64,000 bases of DNA from Escallonia rubra (GCA_033065855.1 JAVXUO010002857.1:110986-174985); one strand, 5' to 3'; positions 23,570 through 34,463 are shown, numbered from the stretch's first letter. Program-made: numbers and translations. The notes: generated by a model not told the origin, from the sequence alone.

Positions 23570-24620
23570 CTAACGATTAAAACCTAATGATCCCTAATTT
23601 GTTCCCAAGTAACCCTAATTGAACCAAATTAACCCTAATAAAACCGTAATTATTCCTAATCTAACCAATTTACAGTAATTAACCCCGCGTAACCCTAATT
23701 GAACGAATTAACCCCAACTAAACATGATTAACCTAACTGAACAAATTAATTGTAATGAACCCCGATTCAACCTAATTGAACCAATTAGCCCTAATTTATC
23801 CCGATTAAACCTATTTGAACCGGTTAACCTTAAACCTTAAATCCTAATTAAAGCATAATTAGCTCGGATAAACCCTAACCATATCCTTAATTTGTTCCCA
23901 ATTATCCCTAATCAAACCGTAATTATCCCTAATCTAACCAATTAACAGTAATTAACCCCGTGTAACCCTAATTGAACGAATTAACCCCACTTAAACCTGA
24001 TTAACCCTAACTGAACCAATTAATTGTAATGAACCCCGATTCAACCTAATTGAACCAATTAATTGTAATTGAATGCCCTGATCCAACCGAACCCTAAATT
24101 GAAATAATTGAACCCTAAATTGAAGTAATTGAACCCTAAATTGAATACCCTAATCGAATCAAACCCTAAATTAAACTAATTGAACCCCTAATTGAATGCC
24201 CTGATCCAACCGAACCCTAAATTGAAATAATTGAACCCCCCTAATTGAACCCTAAATTGAATGCCCCAAATCAACCGAACCCTAAATTGAATCAATAGAA
24301 CCCCCTAATTGAATCCTAAATTGAAGTAATTGAACCCTAATTAAACCCTAAATTGAATGCCCTAATCGAATCGAACCCTAAATTAAACTAATTGAACCCC
24401 TAATTGAATGTCCTGATCCAACCGAACCCTAAATTGAAATAATTGAACCCTAAATTGAATGCCCCAAATTAACCGAACCCTACATTGAATTAATAGAACC
24501 TCCTAATTGAACCCTAAATTGAATGTCCTAATCGAACCGAACCCTAAATTAAACTAATTGAACCCTAAATTGAATGCCCTAATACAATCGAACCCTAAAT
24601 TGAAATAATTCAAGCGCATC
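23570..24620. repeat. Degenerate AACCCTAAATTGAA-type tandem array
   Basis: Dozens of variants of AACCCTAATTGAAC and AACCCTAAATTGAA follow each other with a period of roughly 13-17 bases and a looser higher-order period. The AACCCTAA core resembles the plant telomere repeat, but spacing and sequence are irregular. A related AT-rich TTAGCCCTAATTAG stretch occurs at 26330-26710. There is no coding potential. Confidence 0.7.
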
Positions 24621-24924
24621 GGATATGTGCATTTTGAACAATTTTTTCCTATTTGAACATTGATAATTTGTTTGATAATTTCAGGTTGTTAAATGTGCAT
24701 TTGAGAATTGTGATTATTGATCTGTGATTTTAGGTTGTTAATTGATGATTTTAGGTTATTAGCTGTGCATTTGAAGTAATTGCGATTATTAATTGATGAT
24801 TTTAGGTTGTTAATTGATGATTTTAGATTGTTAATTGTGCATTGAGCATTTGAGATATTGAGATTATTGACGGAGGATGGGACCCAATTGGATTGAATGT
24901 GTGATTTTTGTTAATATTTATTTG

Positions 24925-25952
24925 GGTCAAATACACGTAGGTACCCTGGAACTACCACAAAGTCTCAATTAAGGGTCCCAAAGTTTAATTTTTACACATA
25001 AAGGCCTGTAACCCCAAATTCCCAACAAGTAAGGGCCTCCGTCCACTTTTTTAACGATTCAAGCTTTTCTGTCAGGGGTATTTTTGGGTTTCCATATTTG
25101 GGTGTTTCAAAAGCCGCCCACTTACGACCAACACCACCGGCAACACCATCCGGCTACCATGCCGGCAACTGTCCTTGCCATCGCTCCCCCATCACCACAA
25201 TCCACCGCCGACCAACGCCGTTCGGCGACCAACACCGCTCCCTCATCACCACGATCCACCCACGACCAATACTGCTCCCCCATCACCATGATCCACTGTC
25301 GACTAAAACCGTCTGGGGACCCCACCGGTAGTGCCATTACCACGACCAACCACCGGCCACAACCACAGCAGCACATTTCCAGCCGCCGGCCACCACCAAT
25401 CATGCCAACCCACCAACAGCCACCGCTGGCGAACTAAATCAATCCAGATCCCGGCAAACCCACGACCACCCAAAACCTTACCTGCAAACCCACGACCACG
25501 ACCATCAAAACCTTACCTGCAATCTGGTTCTTTATTGTTCCACCGCCGGCGAGACCCTCTGGCAACCACCACCCAACTGCTCAACACCCTCCGGCAAAGA
25601 CCACCCACTGCTCGTCGCCGGTTCGAATCCTACGCCAATTCTGTCTGTTTTTCACGATCTGCTTTGGCCTCCGTTTTTTGCGATCTCTTTTGGCCAATCC
25701 AACTCATGTGTACTAAAGACCCACCTGAAACAAACTCACTATCTCTCACAGTCTATCTGTCTCACAATGAAACCCAAATATGGAAACCCAAAAATACCCC
25801 TGAAAGAAAAGCTTGGATCGTTAAGAAAGTGGACGGATGCCCGATCACTTGTTGCAAATTTGGAGTTACAGGCCCTTATGTGTAAAAATTAAACTTTGGG
25901 ACCCTTAATTGAGACTTTGTGGTAGTTCCAGGGTACCTACGTGTATTTGACC
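24925..25952. mobile_element. Inverted-repeat element (possible MULE) nested in the CACTA
   Basis: Terminal inverted repeats of about 180 bp begin GGTCAAATACACGTAGG at 24925 and at 25952 on the minus strand. They continue through CCTGGAACTACCACAAAG to TTTTTGGGTTTCCATA. The interior is GC-rich with Pro- and His-rich frames, the longest 184 codons at 25331-25885, which I do not recognise. Long inverted repeats and a captured-looking GC-rich core suggest a Mutator-like element, but the 9-bp flanks do not match convincingly. Confidence 0.6.
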
Positions 25953-26029
25953 ATTTTTATTGCATTGAGCATTTTAGAATTGAGAATTGAGATTGTTGAC
26001 GGAGGATGGGACCTAATTGGATTGAGATA

Positions 26030-26225
26030 TGTGTTAGTTAGCACAGACACGGACACCATGTCTGATCGACGGTGTCTGACATTTAAAAAATAAATCAATG
26101 TATGCCGATGTGTCCGGAGGTGCGTGTCGGTGGGCGTCAGACACGTGTCCGGAGGCATCGGACACGTGACCAGAGGTGTCAGACACGTATCAGACACCAT
26201 ATCGACACCCTATATGAGGTGTCGG
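26030..26225. repeat. Cluster of GTGTC/GACAC inverted motifs
   Basis: Within about 190 bp the phrases GTGTCTGACA, GTGTCCGGAGG, CAGACACGTGTCC, GGACACGTGACC and CAGACACGTATCAGACACC occur repeatedly in both orientations, giving many small palindromes around CACGTG. It is probably part of a transposon terminus or fold-back sequence. Confidence 0.5.
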
Positions 26226-26966
26226 AATTGAGATTGTTGACTGTGCATTAAATTTAGGTTAATTAGGTTAACGCGACATTTTTAGCATGCACCCCCTGGA
26301 ATCTCATCGTGGCTCCAGCACTGGCTATAATTAGCCCTAATTAGTCCTGATTAACAATATTTTAATAAATCAATTAACCCTAATTAGTTCTAACGAGCCT
26401 AATTAGTTTTAATTAACCCTAAGAACCTAATGAAAATCAAATTAGCTGTAATTACCCCAAATTAGCCAAAATGAACCCAATTACGCGCATATTGATTATA
26501 GTTAGTCTAATTAGTCGTAATTTGCACTAACATAACCCAATTAAGCCTAATTAGCGCTAATTAGGACTAATCAAGACTACTCGGCACAATTAAACCCTAA
26601 TTAGGACTAAATAACCCTAATTAGTCCTAATCAACCCTAAATATGTATAATTAGCCCAATGTACTCCTCATTAACACTAATTAGCCCTGACATATTTTTG
26701 GAAATCCTAATTAGATTAATTAGAAGATGAAGAGGACGACGAGTCCCACGAAGAAGAGGACGACGAGGAAAGTGATGAAGATGATTCGAAAAACTGAAAA
26801 TGATTGACCTGTAATGTTGTAACATCACGTGAAAAATGTAGTAACATTTTAGAACTTGGTGTTTATTGATGTGTTTTTGCACCTCTGTTCATATATATAT
26901 AGTGCCGATGATGATTTCTGCCAAATTATTGTTTTTAACGTGTTAATATCTTTGTAATTTATCTAT

Positions 26967-28583
26967 ATGAAGTCAGTTATGGATAGGATACGGGCTATTC
27001 GTGGTCGGGCTGGACGCCAAGCTGCTTCATCCCCGGTGGGTCCCACCTCGTCATTGCCCACTGATGACGAGGCACAGAGTGATCGCTTACAGCAGATGGG
27101 GCCCCAGCCCCAGCCGTCGCCCCAGCCCGACGCAGATTCATCCCACACGCGCGTGCATTCTCCATCTTCCGTGGGTTCTACCTCAGGTATAGTTGATAAC
27201 GGTGTTTAGTACATTTTCGCTAGCCTTATATTTAAAATATATTTGAACTTTATTAATGTTGGTATTTTGTAGGATCTCGATGAGGCCGTGGACCAACATG
27301 CGGTGTGCACATCGACCCCTAACATAAATAGAGAGTTACACTCACCCAGGAGGGCCTGTAAGTACTAAAAATATCACCTCATGCCTTATATTTAAAATTT
27401 TGGGGTGTTAATTTATATTTGAACTGTATTAATTAATTTATTTACTTCTTTGGCAGGATCCTGGAGAGTCAGGCGAGGACGAAGATCGGCGTTCTTGTGA
27501 AGGGCTGATTCTTCGAGCCATGCCTGTACTGGAAGGACTGGGATGCCGCTGCGAGGGAGGCCCTATGGGAGGAGTGGCTGGTACAGTGAAGTAATTTTTT
27601 TCAGCGTTAGTAAATGTTTAATTAGAGTTTGTTTTCTGTTGTTAATTTGTGTTATTGAATGCCTTACAGGAGGGGTTCACGTTTGACACGCTTGAGCAGC
27701 AGGCACTGGGGTAGCAGGCCTTCTTTGCTTACATCAGCAAGAATTACGGCCGATGGTTCCACGACGCATGACCGGGCGAAGAAGATGCTGCCCGAGGGTG
27801 CCCTGATGACGGAGATGACAAGATATCCCCCATATTGGATATCTCACCGTGTATGGGGGGAGATGATAGATCGGTGGGCTGCGGATCCAGGCTGGGACGC
27901 CAAGAGTAAGACGGGGCTGAGAACAGACAGAACAGAGATCCGACGCACACAGGGGGTCGGTGCCACACGACATCGTCTGACACATGAACTCGGTCGAGCA
28001 CCCGGATCTGGAAGAGGATGAGGTCATAGCTCTGACGTATAGTCAGACGAACGTGCGTAAGAAGGACACGGACGAGGCGCACCGGGCGGGCGACTATATT
28101 TCAGATATTGCCCGGCGGATCGATGTGAGTCAATTTATTTAAGTTGTTAATGTTTTGTCTTTTTATCCTCAATGTCCGTTTCGTTAATTAATGCCCTAAC
28201 ATATCGTTAAAGCACTATTTTTGCAGGCCTCGTATGATCAGCTAAGGGGGTCCGAGCAGCAGTCCGGACAACCATCAGCGTCCACTAGTACGGGTGCGAG
28301 TACTGGGGCATTGAAGCGATGGCTAGATACGCCGAAGGACGTCAATCGGTCGAAAGGCCACATACACGGCATGCCTAGTACCGCTACTCGTGCCATAATA
28401 GGAGTGTCCTCACCCCCTATTGCCCCTCCACAGACACCGACTCCTCAGCGTCAGTTGGACGACGAGGAGATCCAGCGCATTGCTACAGTGGTGGTGAGGA
28501 TGATCAGGGAGCAGGGCACTGCTGGACATGCCGAGTCGGCCCCGGATCAGCAGGATCCAGATCCGGGACTCGGCAACCCCTGA
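26967..28583 (+). pseudogene. CACTA accessory protein gene, Transposase_24-like, decayed
   Basis: The gene has five apparent exons with GT...AG borders: 26967-27186, 27273-27357, 27457-27580, 27670-28124 and 28227-28583. Exon 1 begins MKSVMDRIRAIRGRAGRQAA. Exon 3 in one frame reads LYWKDWDAAAREALWEEWL. Exon 4 holds FTFDTLEQQALG, then WISHRVWGEMIDRWAADPGW and an HTGG-like motif, the pattern of plant Ptta/En/Spm Transposase_24 proteins. Exon 5 ends in a Pro/Gln-rich tail with DDEEIQRIATVVVRMIREQ. A stop in exon 3 before the FEPCLYW phrase, a TAG at 27712-27714 and frame changes in exon 4 show decay. The family is thought to act in transposition by binding element ends. The exon model is inferred by eye. 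Confidence 0.68.
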
Positions 28584-28844
28584 TGAGCCCCTTATCGTGC
28601 TCGTTCCTAGCTTCCCCTCCGCCCTCCGCGCCCGGCTTGTACTCTTCTCCCCTACCCTAACCGGCTGTATCTGGTTCCCGGCTTGTACATAATGAGTCTT
28701 TTTTATAATAAATATTTTTTATGATTGATTATATATATTTCTTTGTGTATTGATTATTGCGCGTTGTTGTTGAGAAATGAAAATTGTATTACAGGTCTGG
28801 GTAATAGAAAAATAAAAAAAAATTCAAAACAATTTTGTCTTTTG

Positions 28845-29225
28845 GCGACCGATTAATTCCGTCGCTAAAAGTGGTCATACAATTAGTTAATTAGCGACGC
28901 AATATTCCGTCGCTAAAAAGCTTAATTAGCGACGGAATATTCCGTCGCTAAAACATTTATTCCGTCGCTAATTTGACAAAAAAGAAAATAAATTAAATTA
29001 CTTAAAATGTAATTAAAGACGGATATTCCGTCGCTAATTAAAAATAAATCCGTCGCAAAAACTTACATATTTGACGACGGATTTGAAAATTCCGTCGCTA
29101 AACTATTAGTGACGGGTTTTTATACGAGGGACTTTTACCGACGGTAAATCCGTTGCCAATTGTTTTAGTGACGAATTTTAGGCTTTTAGCAACGGATAAA
29201 TTCGTTGCTAAAAGTCTTTTTTCTT
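28845..29225. repeat. Right subterminal repeats of the CACTA element
   Basis: Motifs such as TTAGCGACGGAATATTCCGTCGCTAAA form palindrome-like pairs, repeated at least six times with small changes, mirroring the left subterminal region. Confidence 0.75.
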
Positions 29226-29764
29226 GTATTTTGCAGTAATGGTGCGTGAAGACGTGGTGTTGGTAATTGTGATGATAGCGATATGAGGCGACGTGTGGTC
29301 AAGGAAGTGGTTATAGTGTGGTGGATCTTTAAATAATTTTGGCAGAAATTGATGCAATGACAACAGCGACGGTATGGTGGAGATAGTGGTGTCCTTATGG
29401 TGATGTCGGTAGCGGTGGTGATAGTGGCTATGTCATTGTAATTGTAGTGGTGGTAGTAAAAGAAAATTATGGTTACGATCCTGGTTGTATTGTGATGGAG
29501 GCGGTGTTGCCAGCAAATTAATTGAGGCGGCATCGTAGTCGTAATTATTTGTTTATGTAAAAATATGTTAATTAGCTTTTAATCATCTCATTTAGAATTA
29601 AGTAATCAGCATTAAGTAAGTCCACCGACTTAAAATTTTAGTCTATTTTTTGTAGGAATTAATTTTTAAAGTGATATAAGGTTTAACATATTCAAACGCA
29701 CTTAATTGAAAATCATTGAAACTTTAAATCTTAAGTGTTTAATTGCGTTACGAAAGAAGAAAAT

Positions 29765-32617
29765 CTACCATGCGGGTTGTGTGAAGATGCTTAGAACTTG
29801 CAACGAAGCCGATATATGCTGCCTGCGTCCTTCGGGCACTCGTATCCCCTTGCTGTTTACAGAGCACAATTTAGCTAGTGAAGCTCCTCTTTCTACAAAT
29901 ACTGTCAAATCAGGCCAAACATTGGGAATGTGGGCTATATTCGAGTTACTCTGATCTTGTAGTGGCGTAGTCAATTCATCGGGCATGTCAATGAGCCTAA
30001 GCAATTGCAAGTTGGTTAGATGTCGGAGACCTGAGGGCAACTCATCCACCAATTCACAGCCCTGAAAATGTATTTCTTCAAGATGAGGCATCGCTCCATC
30101 CTCCACTGTCACCGATCTCAATCCTTTCAATTGACGAAGCCATAAAACCTTGAGTCTCTGAAATCCTCCAGCCCTAAAAGTCAAGCTCTCCCCCTCGTAC
30201 GCTTGAAGAAATGTTATCTCTTCAAGATTGGGCAAAGCTTCAAGCGACTGCAGTGGATCATCCCCTAGTTGGCTGTGGCGTAATTGTATTGTGACCAGGC
30301 TGTGAAGAGAAGGTATCCACTGTGGCAACTTCTCTAAACGTCCCCATAGTACTAGATTTCGAAGAAACTGAGGAGCCGATGAAAGGGACTGCACATCAAG
30401 AATCTCATGCTCGGAGACAGAAAGAACAGACAATGACCTGAGGTTGGTTAGTTTCTCAATGGAGGAGCAGAAAGCCATTCCATCTTTGCTTCTTAACTTG
30501 GTAATGCCTAGCCTCCTGAGTTGGGTCAGCTTCCCTATCTCTGTCACAATGTTACAACAACTGCCACCGCTCCCATTGATCTCACCCGCCTCTATGTAAC
30601 ATAGCTTTTGTAGGGAGATCAAATCTCCTACGTTACATGGAGCCTTGAAACCATGTGAACTTGGAGGCCCATCAATGCCCGCGGCGTCATAGCGGTACAC
30701 TAAGACATGGCGCAATTTATGAAGTCTCAAAATTTCAGCTGGCAATTCTGTCACATAAGTATCCTTTAGATCTAATGTCTCCAAGTTTTGAAGCTTTCTA
30801 ATCGATTTGGGAACCAACGTCACATTTGTTCCCCTCATACTTAGATACCTCAAATGAATTAACGTGAAAACTAAGCTTGGAATTTTCTCTAACCGAGCAC
30901 CTCTCAGATCTAAAACCTTCAATAGCCGACTGCTTAAGAACATAGATATGGATGACTTAGAAAGCGGATCTACAACCCCAAATATGAGCAGGGAACGCAA
31001 TCGACTATAGGATTCACTCTGGTGTATATTTTCAACAGAATTGTGGATTGCTAGGCATCGCCACTTTGCATTGTGCCCACTGATTATGGTACCAATGCTT
31101 TGCTCTCTTGACTTTGAAAGAATCATCTCACGCAAGATGTCATGGACGCGACAAGTCCTAAGCCTTCCATCAATAGTTGTCCTCGCCACTTGGACCAAAC
31201 TTCGATTGACAAGATTATTGAGGTAGTTCTCAGCAACTTCTTCTAAAGTCTTTCCTTCTCGCACTTGCACAAATCCTTCTGCAATCAACAACCGTATAAG
31301 CCTCGTTTTTTCTATCTCATAATCCTCAGGAAAAACGCTCAAGTACAACAAACAAACTTTAAGATGGGAAGGCAAGTCAAAGTAACTGAGAAAGAGTATT
31401 CTTTTCATAAACCCGAATTGGTCATTACTTTCAAGCTCGTCACCAAGACTTCGCCAAACCATATCCCACTCTTCAACTCTCCTGTCTTTTGTCGCCAAAA
31501 AACCGCCCATCGCCACAATTGCAAGCGGCAAGCCCTCACATTTCTCTAAAATACATTTGGAGAGTGGATACAGAGGTTGAGGGCAGTCAGTCCCTTGAAA
31601 CACCTTTCTACAAAATAGAGTCCAGGACTCCTCTGGAGATAAAGCATTCATTGTGTATTTTTTGCCACGAGTTTTTGAGCAACACGCAGAAGCTATATCA
31701 AAGTCACGGGTTGTCAGCAGTACACGACTGCCGCGACTGTTATCAGGCAATGCAATTTCCATTGCAATCCATGCATCTGAACTCCAAACATCATCTAGAA
31801 CAAGCACATACCTGCTTTGTCGGAGGAACTCTCTGATGAGCTCTTTCATCCTGTGGCTAGCCATGGTTTCCACCGCTTGAGGGACCGCTTGCTTGACTTC
31901 ATCAAAGAGTTGCAGAATAATGTGTTTCAGAAGCTCCTCGATCTTAAATGACTGTGAAACAGTGATCCAGACATGGCTTTGGAAATGCCTCTTCACTTCT
32001 GTATCTTCGTATACTTTCTTTACCAGTGTGGTCTTCCCTGACCCTCCCATTCCTGCCACCGACGCCACTTTGAGCCCAGAATCATTGTTGACAAGCCAAC
32101 TAATCAGCTGACGCTTTGGTTGTTCGATGCCCACAAGCTCAGCCTCTTCTATTAGAAGTGCATCCCCTCGGCGATCAAGCCATGCGTTGTTGATGACGGT
32201 TGAACTTGAGCCATGGGGATCAAAACCAACATAATTTTCAAATATATGGTCGATTCTTGGTCTGATCCTCTGTATCTTGGAAGCAATCTGATGCCGAGTT
32301 TGTATTTTCTTTGCATACCAAGTGATCCTATACAAAGACCCGAAGAATCCATCGCGACGATTACTTGCCAGGCGGAGAATGAATTCATCAAGGATGTCTT
32401 CGGTGTCATAAGCAACATCTCGCACTTGTTTAATCCATACCTTCAGCTGGGGATCACTCTCTTCCTTGGCCTCAGCTTTGCTCAGAAAGGCTCTCATCTG
32501 TTCTAGTTTTGCTCTTATGTACTCGGCTTCCTCCCGAACACCTCCAAGAAGACTCTTTTCGTCATGGAGGAAGGCTGCTAGCTCGTTAAGCAAGAAGGAC
32601 ACTGCAATCTCTGCCAT
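29765..32617 (-). CDS. NLR-2: CC-NB-ARC-LRR immune receptor, RPM1-type
   Basis: A single 950-codon frame without introns begins MAEIAVSFLLNELAAFLHDE. The Rx-N coiled coil spans about residues 1-125, with TEDILDEF near 72-79. The NB-ARC shows P-loop GMGGSGKTT (189-197), RNBS-A region FQSHVWITVSQSF (212-224), kinase-2 YVLVLDDVW (270-278), RNBS-B GSRVLLTTRD (296-305), EGLPLAIVAMGG (361-372), CLLYLSVFPEDYEI (422-435) and VHD (491-493) in place of MHD. LRRs fill about 510-900. Such proteins are intracellular receptors that bind ATP/ADP and trigger defence. Two oddities: residue 444 is Leu where NLR-1 and NLR-3 have Trp (RLWIAEGF), and a 23-bp deletion near 29905 replaces the C-terminus of the paralogs with about 50 different residues. 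It is the only open NLR here; whether it is functional is uncertain. Confidence 0.9.
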   Translation of the reverse strand: MAEIAVSFLLNELAAFLHDEKSLLGGVREEAEYIRAKLEQMRAFLSKAEAKEESDPQLKVWIKQVRDVAYDTEDILDEFILRLASNRRDGFFGSLYRITWYAKKIQTRHQIASKIQRIRPRIDHIFENYVGFDPHGSSSTVINNAWLDRRGDALLIEEAELVGIEQPKRQLISWLVNNDSGLKVASVAGMGGSGKTTLVKKVYEDTEVKRHFQSHVWITVSQSFKIEELLKHIILQLFDEVKQAVPQAVETMASHRMKELIREFLRQSRYVLVLDDVWSSDAWIAMEIALPDNSRGSRVLLTTRDFDIASACCSKTRGKKYTMNALSPEESWTLFCRKVFQGTDCPQPLYPLSKCILEKCEGLPLAIVAMGGFLATKDRRVEEWDMVWRSLGDELESNDQFGFMKRILFLSYFDLPSHLKVCLLYLSVFPEDYEIEKTRLIRLLIAEGFVQVREGKTLEEVAENYLNNLVNRSLVQVARTTIDGRLRTCRVHDILREMILSKSREQSIGTIISGHNAKWRCLAIHNSVENIHQSESYSRLRSLLIFGVVDPLSKSSISMFLSSRLLKVLDLRGARLEKIPSLVFTLIHLRYLSMRGTNVTLVPKSIRKLQNLETLDLKDTYVTELPAEILRLHKLRHVLVYRYDAAGIDGPPSSHGFKAPCNVGDLISLQKLCYIEAGEINGSGGSCCNIVTEIGKLTQLRRLGITKLRSKDGMAFCSSIEKLTNLRSLSVLSVSEHEILDVQSLSSAPQFLRNLVLWGRLEKLPQWIPSLHSLVTIQLRHSQLGDDPLQSLEALPNLEEITFLQAYEGESLTFRAGGFQRLKVLWLRQLKGLRSVTVEDGAMPHLEEIHFQGCELVDELPSGLRHLTNLQLLRLIDMPDELTTPLQDQSNSNIAHIPNVWPDLTVFVERGASLAKLCSVNSKGIRVPEGRRQHISASLQVLSIFTQPAW

Positions 32618-33884
32618 TCCCAGTTCGCTTCTAGCTAGCGAGGCAGCCTACAGATATCTCAAATGGTTACACTTTACAACTTGTATTGACCTCAAAGAAC
32701 TCTGTACTTTGTTTGTTGTATCCTTGTGAAGTTGAATCGTGTAGCTTGGGCCATCTGGTACCGCTAATAACAAGTTTTGGCCATCAGCCTTCAGATTCCA
32801 TGCGCCTTTGATTGTCATCTTCAATTATTGATTACTTCAGAATGAGATGTTTAGATTATAATAGGGTCAAACTATTGACTAACTTGTCCGTTAATACCGT
32901 GTTCCTCTAAAACTTTGAAAAATGGGAGTATGGGACCGAGTCTCTGCCTAACACTCACGGCTGATGTTATTACTCAGTTGTTTTCTACGCGAGAACGTGG
33001 GTGGTATCCTTTCAGTGCACAAAGTCCATATTAATGACAAAATAGCAGGTAGAACGATGGCATTACTGGGACCTCATTTACGAATCTTCTTCACCTCATG
33101 ACAATGAAGGTGCACCTTTAAGGATCTTTATGTGCACCCCTGAAAATGGCGGTGCACATCGTCGCTCCCGCAGTGAAGTCTGCAACGGTTTCGCCGAGCT
33201 TGCCACACTGGAGAAGACAACCAAGCCGTACATCCTCCATGACATTTAGTCTAGTCCATCTCATCCGCTTTATCTAACTATTCGCGCACCAAGTCCAAAG
33301 TCGAAAGCATATGGTATAAGATTGACTCTAGAAGTGTAAGTCTCGAACAAGAGGCAGGTGGGCAAAAGGGCAGATTCGAAAATTGAGGGACATATTTGGT
33401 GAAAGTGCAAAAATAACAGAAAAAAGAGCAAAAACACCCGAACTCTAAAAGTATATGCTCCATTCAATAGAAACCAACATTATACCAAGATAAAAGTGAA
33501 CTATAAATGCAAGTTCCTGTATTTGATCCAAAAAAAAATAAAATTACTGAATCGACTATAGCCAGAAGACCCATAGAACCAAGCACAAAAACATTGTAAA
33601 GAATCACCTCTCCAAATAACTTGCCAGGGACTAGGCAAAGCAATGTCTTTTTTAGATTTCTGCCTTTAAGTAACCAGCAATCTACGAAGAACACGTGCAT
33701 TTCAAATGAGTCTGATGTTATTTGCATTATCTGATAAGACTTAAATAAATCAGATGCAAGTATAGGGAATAATGACGTCTCTCCAAAGTTTCTCTCCCAA
33801 CTTGGGATAATGGATCGTCAAGACTCGTAGAGAGGCATACTCCAACTTTCAAATCCTTTGGATCTAGCTTTCGAGATCCCCATC
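32618..33884. repeat. NLR-2 upstream flank, copy 4
   Basis: It is nearly identical to 55576-56654 upstream of NLR-3, apart from indels (the NLR-3 copy lacks about 50 bp near 55890). It should contain the NLR-2 promoter, but I cannot pick a TATA box with confidence. At 33884 it is cut by an LTR element, at a position equivalent to 56654. Confidence 0.75.
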
Positions 33885-34284
33885 TGTTACAGCTAAAAAC
33901 TGGAACGGAAACAGCACCAGAAATCAGAACGCTCCGATGCTTAAGTCAGAGATGGCTAACAATGTAGAACTCTGAGAAGCAGTAAAGACACAATGTGTAT
34001 ATTTGTGAGCTTAGGCTTGCCTGGGGGGGGGGGGGCTTGACCCCGTTATATAGTGGTAGCAAGAGGAGTCCAATTAGGACTGAGCTTTGACCAACTCTAA
34101 TTAGAATCCAGTTAGGATCTTAGAGGATCTTATGTCAATCTGAGCTGATAGACTCAGAGCCTTTTTAGGATACTGCCCGATGATTGATATGGTAAGTGTC
34201 ATATCAGTAGTGAGTCAGTACGGGTTACGCGTCATAACCGTCACGTGTCGTCCGTAGATTGGAGGGATATTTTTAGCTATATCA
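33885..34284 (-). repeat. 3' LTR of the gag-only retrotransposon
   Basis: This 400-bp LTR matches 39662-40104 except that it lacks a 50-bp segment present there at 39705-39754 and has a run of 12 G near 34023, where the other has 6. A TATA-like CTATATAA lies near 34045-34052 on the minus strand. Confidence 0.88.
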
Positions 34285-34300
34285 TATGCCCCCTGCTTTT
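34285..34300 (-). other. Polypurine tract
   Basis: On the minus strand AAAAGCAGGGGGCATA lies immediately before the 3' LTR, the position expected for the plus-strand primer of reverse transcription. Confidence 0.7.
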
Positions 34301-34463
34301 ACCAGCGTTAATGAAGCGGGTGGAAGCACACTTTTTCCACTGGTGATAGCGAAATATGCCAAAAACAGAATTGAATCTGTTTGTCAACATTTCAAAATTT
34401 CAAAGAGTATTCTGCTCGGACATGAATCTGTTCGGGCAAATTTATGTTCGGATATGATTCTGT

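Larger units (their letters stand above)
22488..29231. mobile_element. CACTA (En/Spm) element with a broken accessory gene
   Basis: The left end is CACTACAAGGAAAAAGG, the standard plant CACTA terminus. The right end read on the minus strand is ATACAAGAAAAAAGAC, slightly decayed. Both subterminal regions (about 22500-22830 and 28845-29225) hold many copies of TTTAGCGACGGAA in both orientations. The flanking triplets are GGC and TGC, two of three identical, consistent with a 3-bp target duplication. The 6.7 kb element contains a degenerate AACCCTAA-like array, a nested inverted-repeat element and a Transposase_24-type gene on the plus strand. No TNP2-type transposase is seen, so it is non-autonomous. 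Confidence 0.82.
22195..29750. mobile_element. MITE of hAT type, split by a CACTA element
   Basis: The left part (22195-22487) begins GGGGCTGTTTGATAAAA and matches the complete copy at 51951-52520. The right part (29232-29750) continues with GTAATGGTGCGTGAAGACG, matching that copy near 52250. The right terminus is truncated (the TCAAACACACC part is missing at 29751). The intact copy therefore acts as the empty-site reference for the CACTA insertion. Confidence 0.65.

Noticed and set aside
23570..24620. Possible true interstitial telomere
   Set aside because: The units are irregular and mostly AACCCTAAATTGAA rather than uninterrupted CCCTAAA, so I call only a telomere-like array.
25084..25885. 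Pro/His-rich frames, one of 184 codons, as a real gene
   Set aside because: No recognised domain, simple composition, and enclosed by inverted repeats; more likely captured or random GC-rich DNA.
29186..29533. 115-codon minus-strand frame rich in His, Tyr and Thr
   Set aside because: It crosses the CACTA right end into the MITE and reflects GTGGTG/ATGGTG simple sequence.
31265..32729. Plus-strand frames opposite NLR-2 (and the same at 54223-55069 opposite NLR-3)
   Set aside because: They are antisense shadows of the conserved NB-ARC sequence and recur in each paralog for that reason alone.
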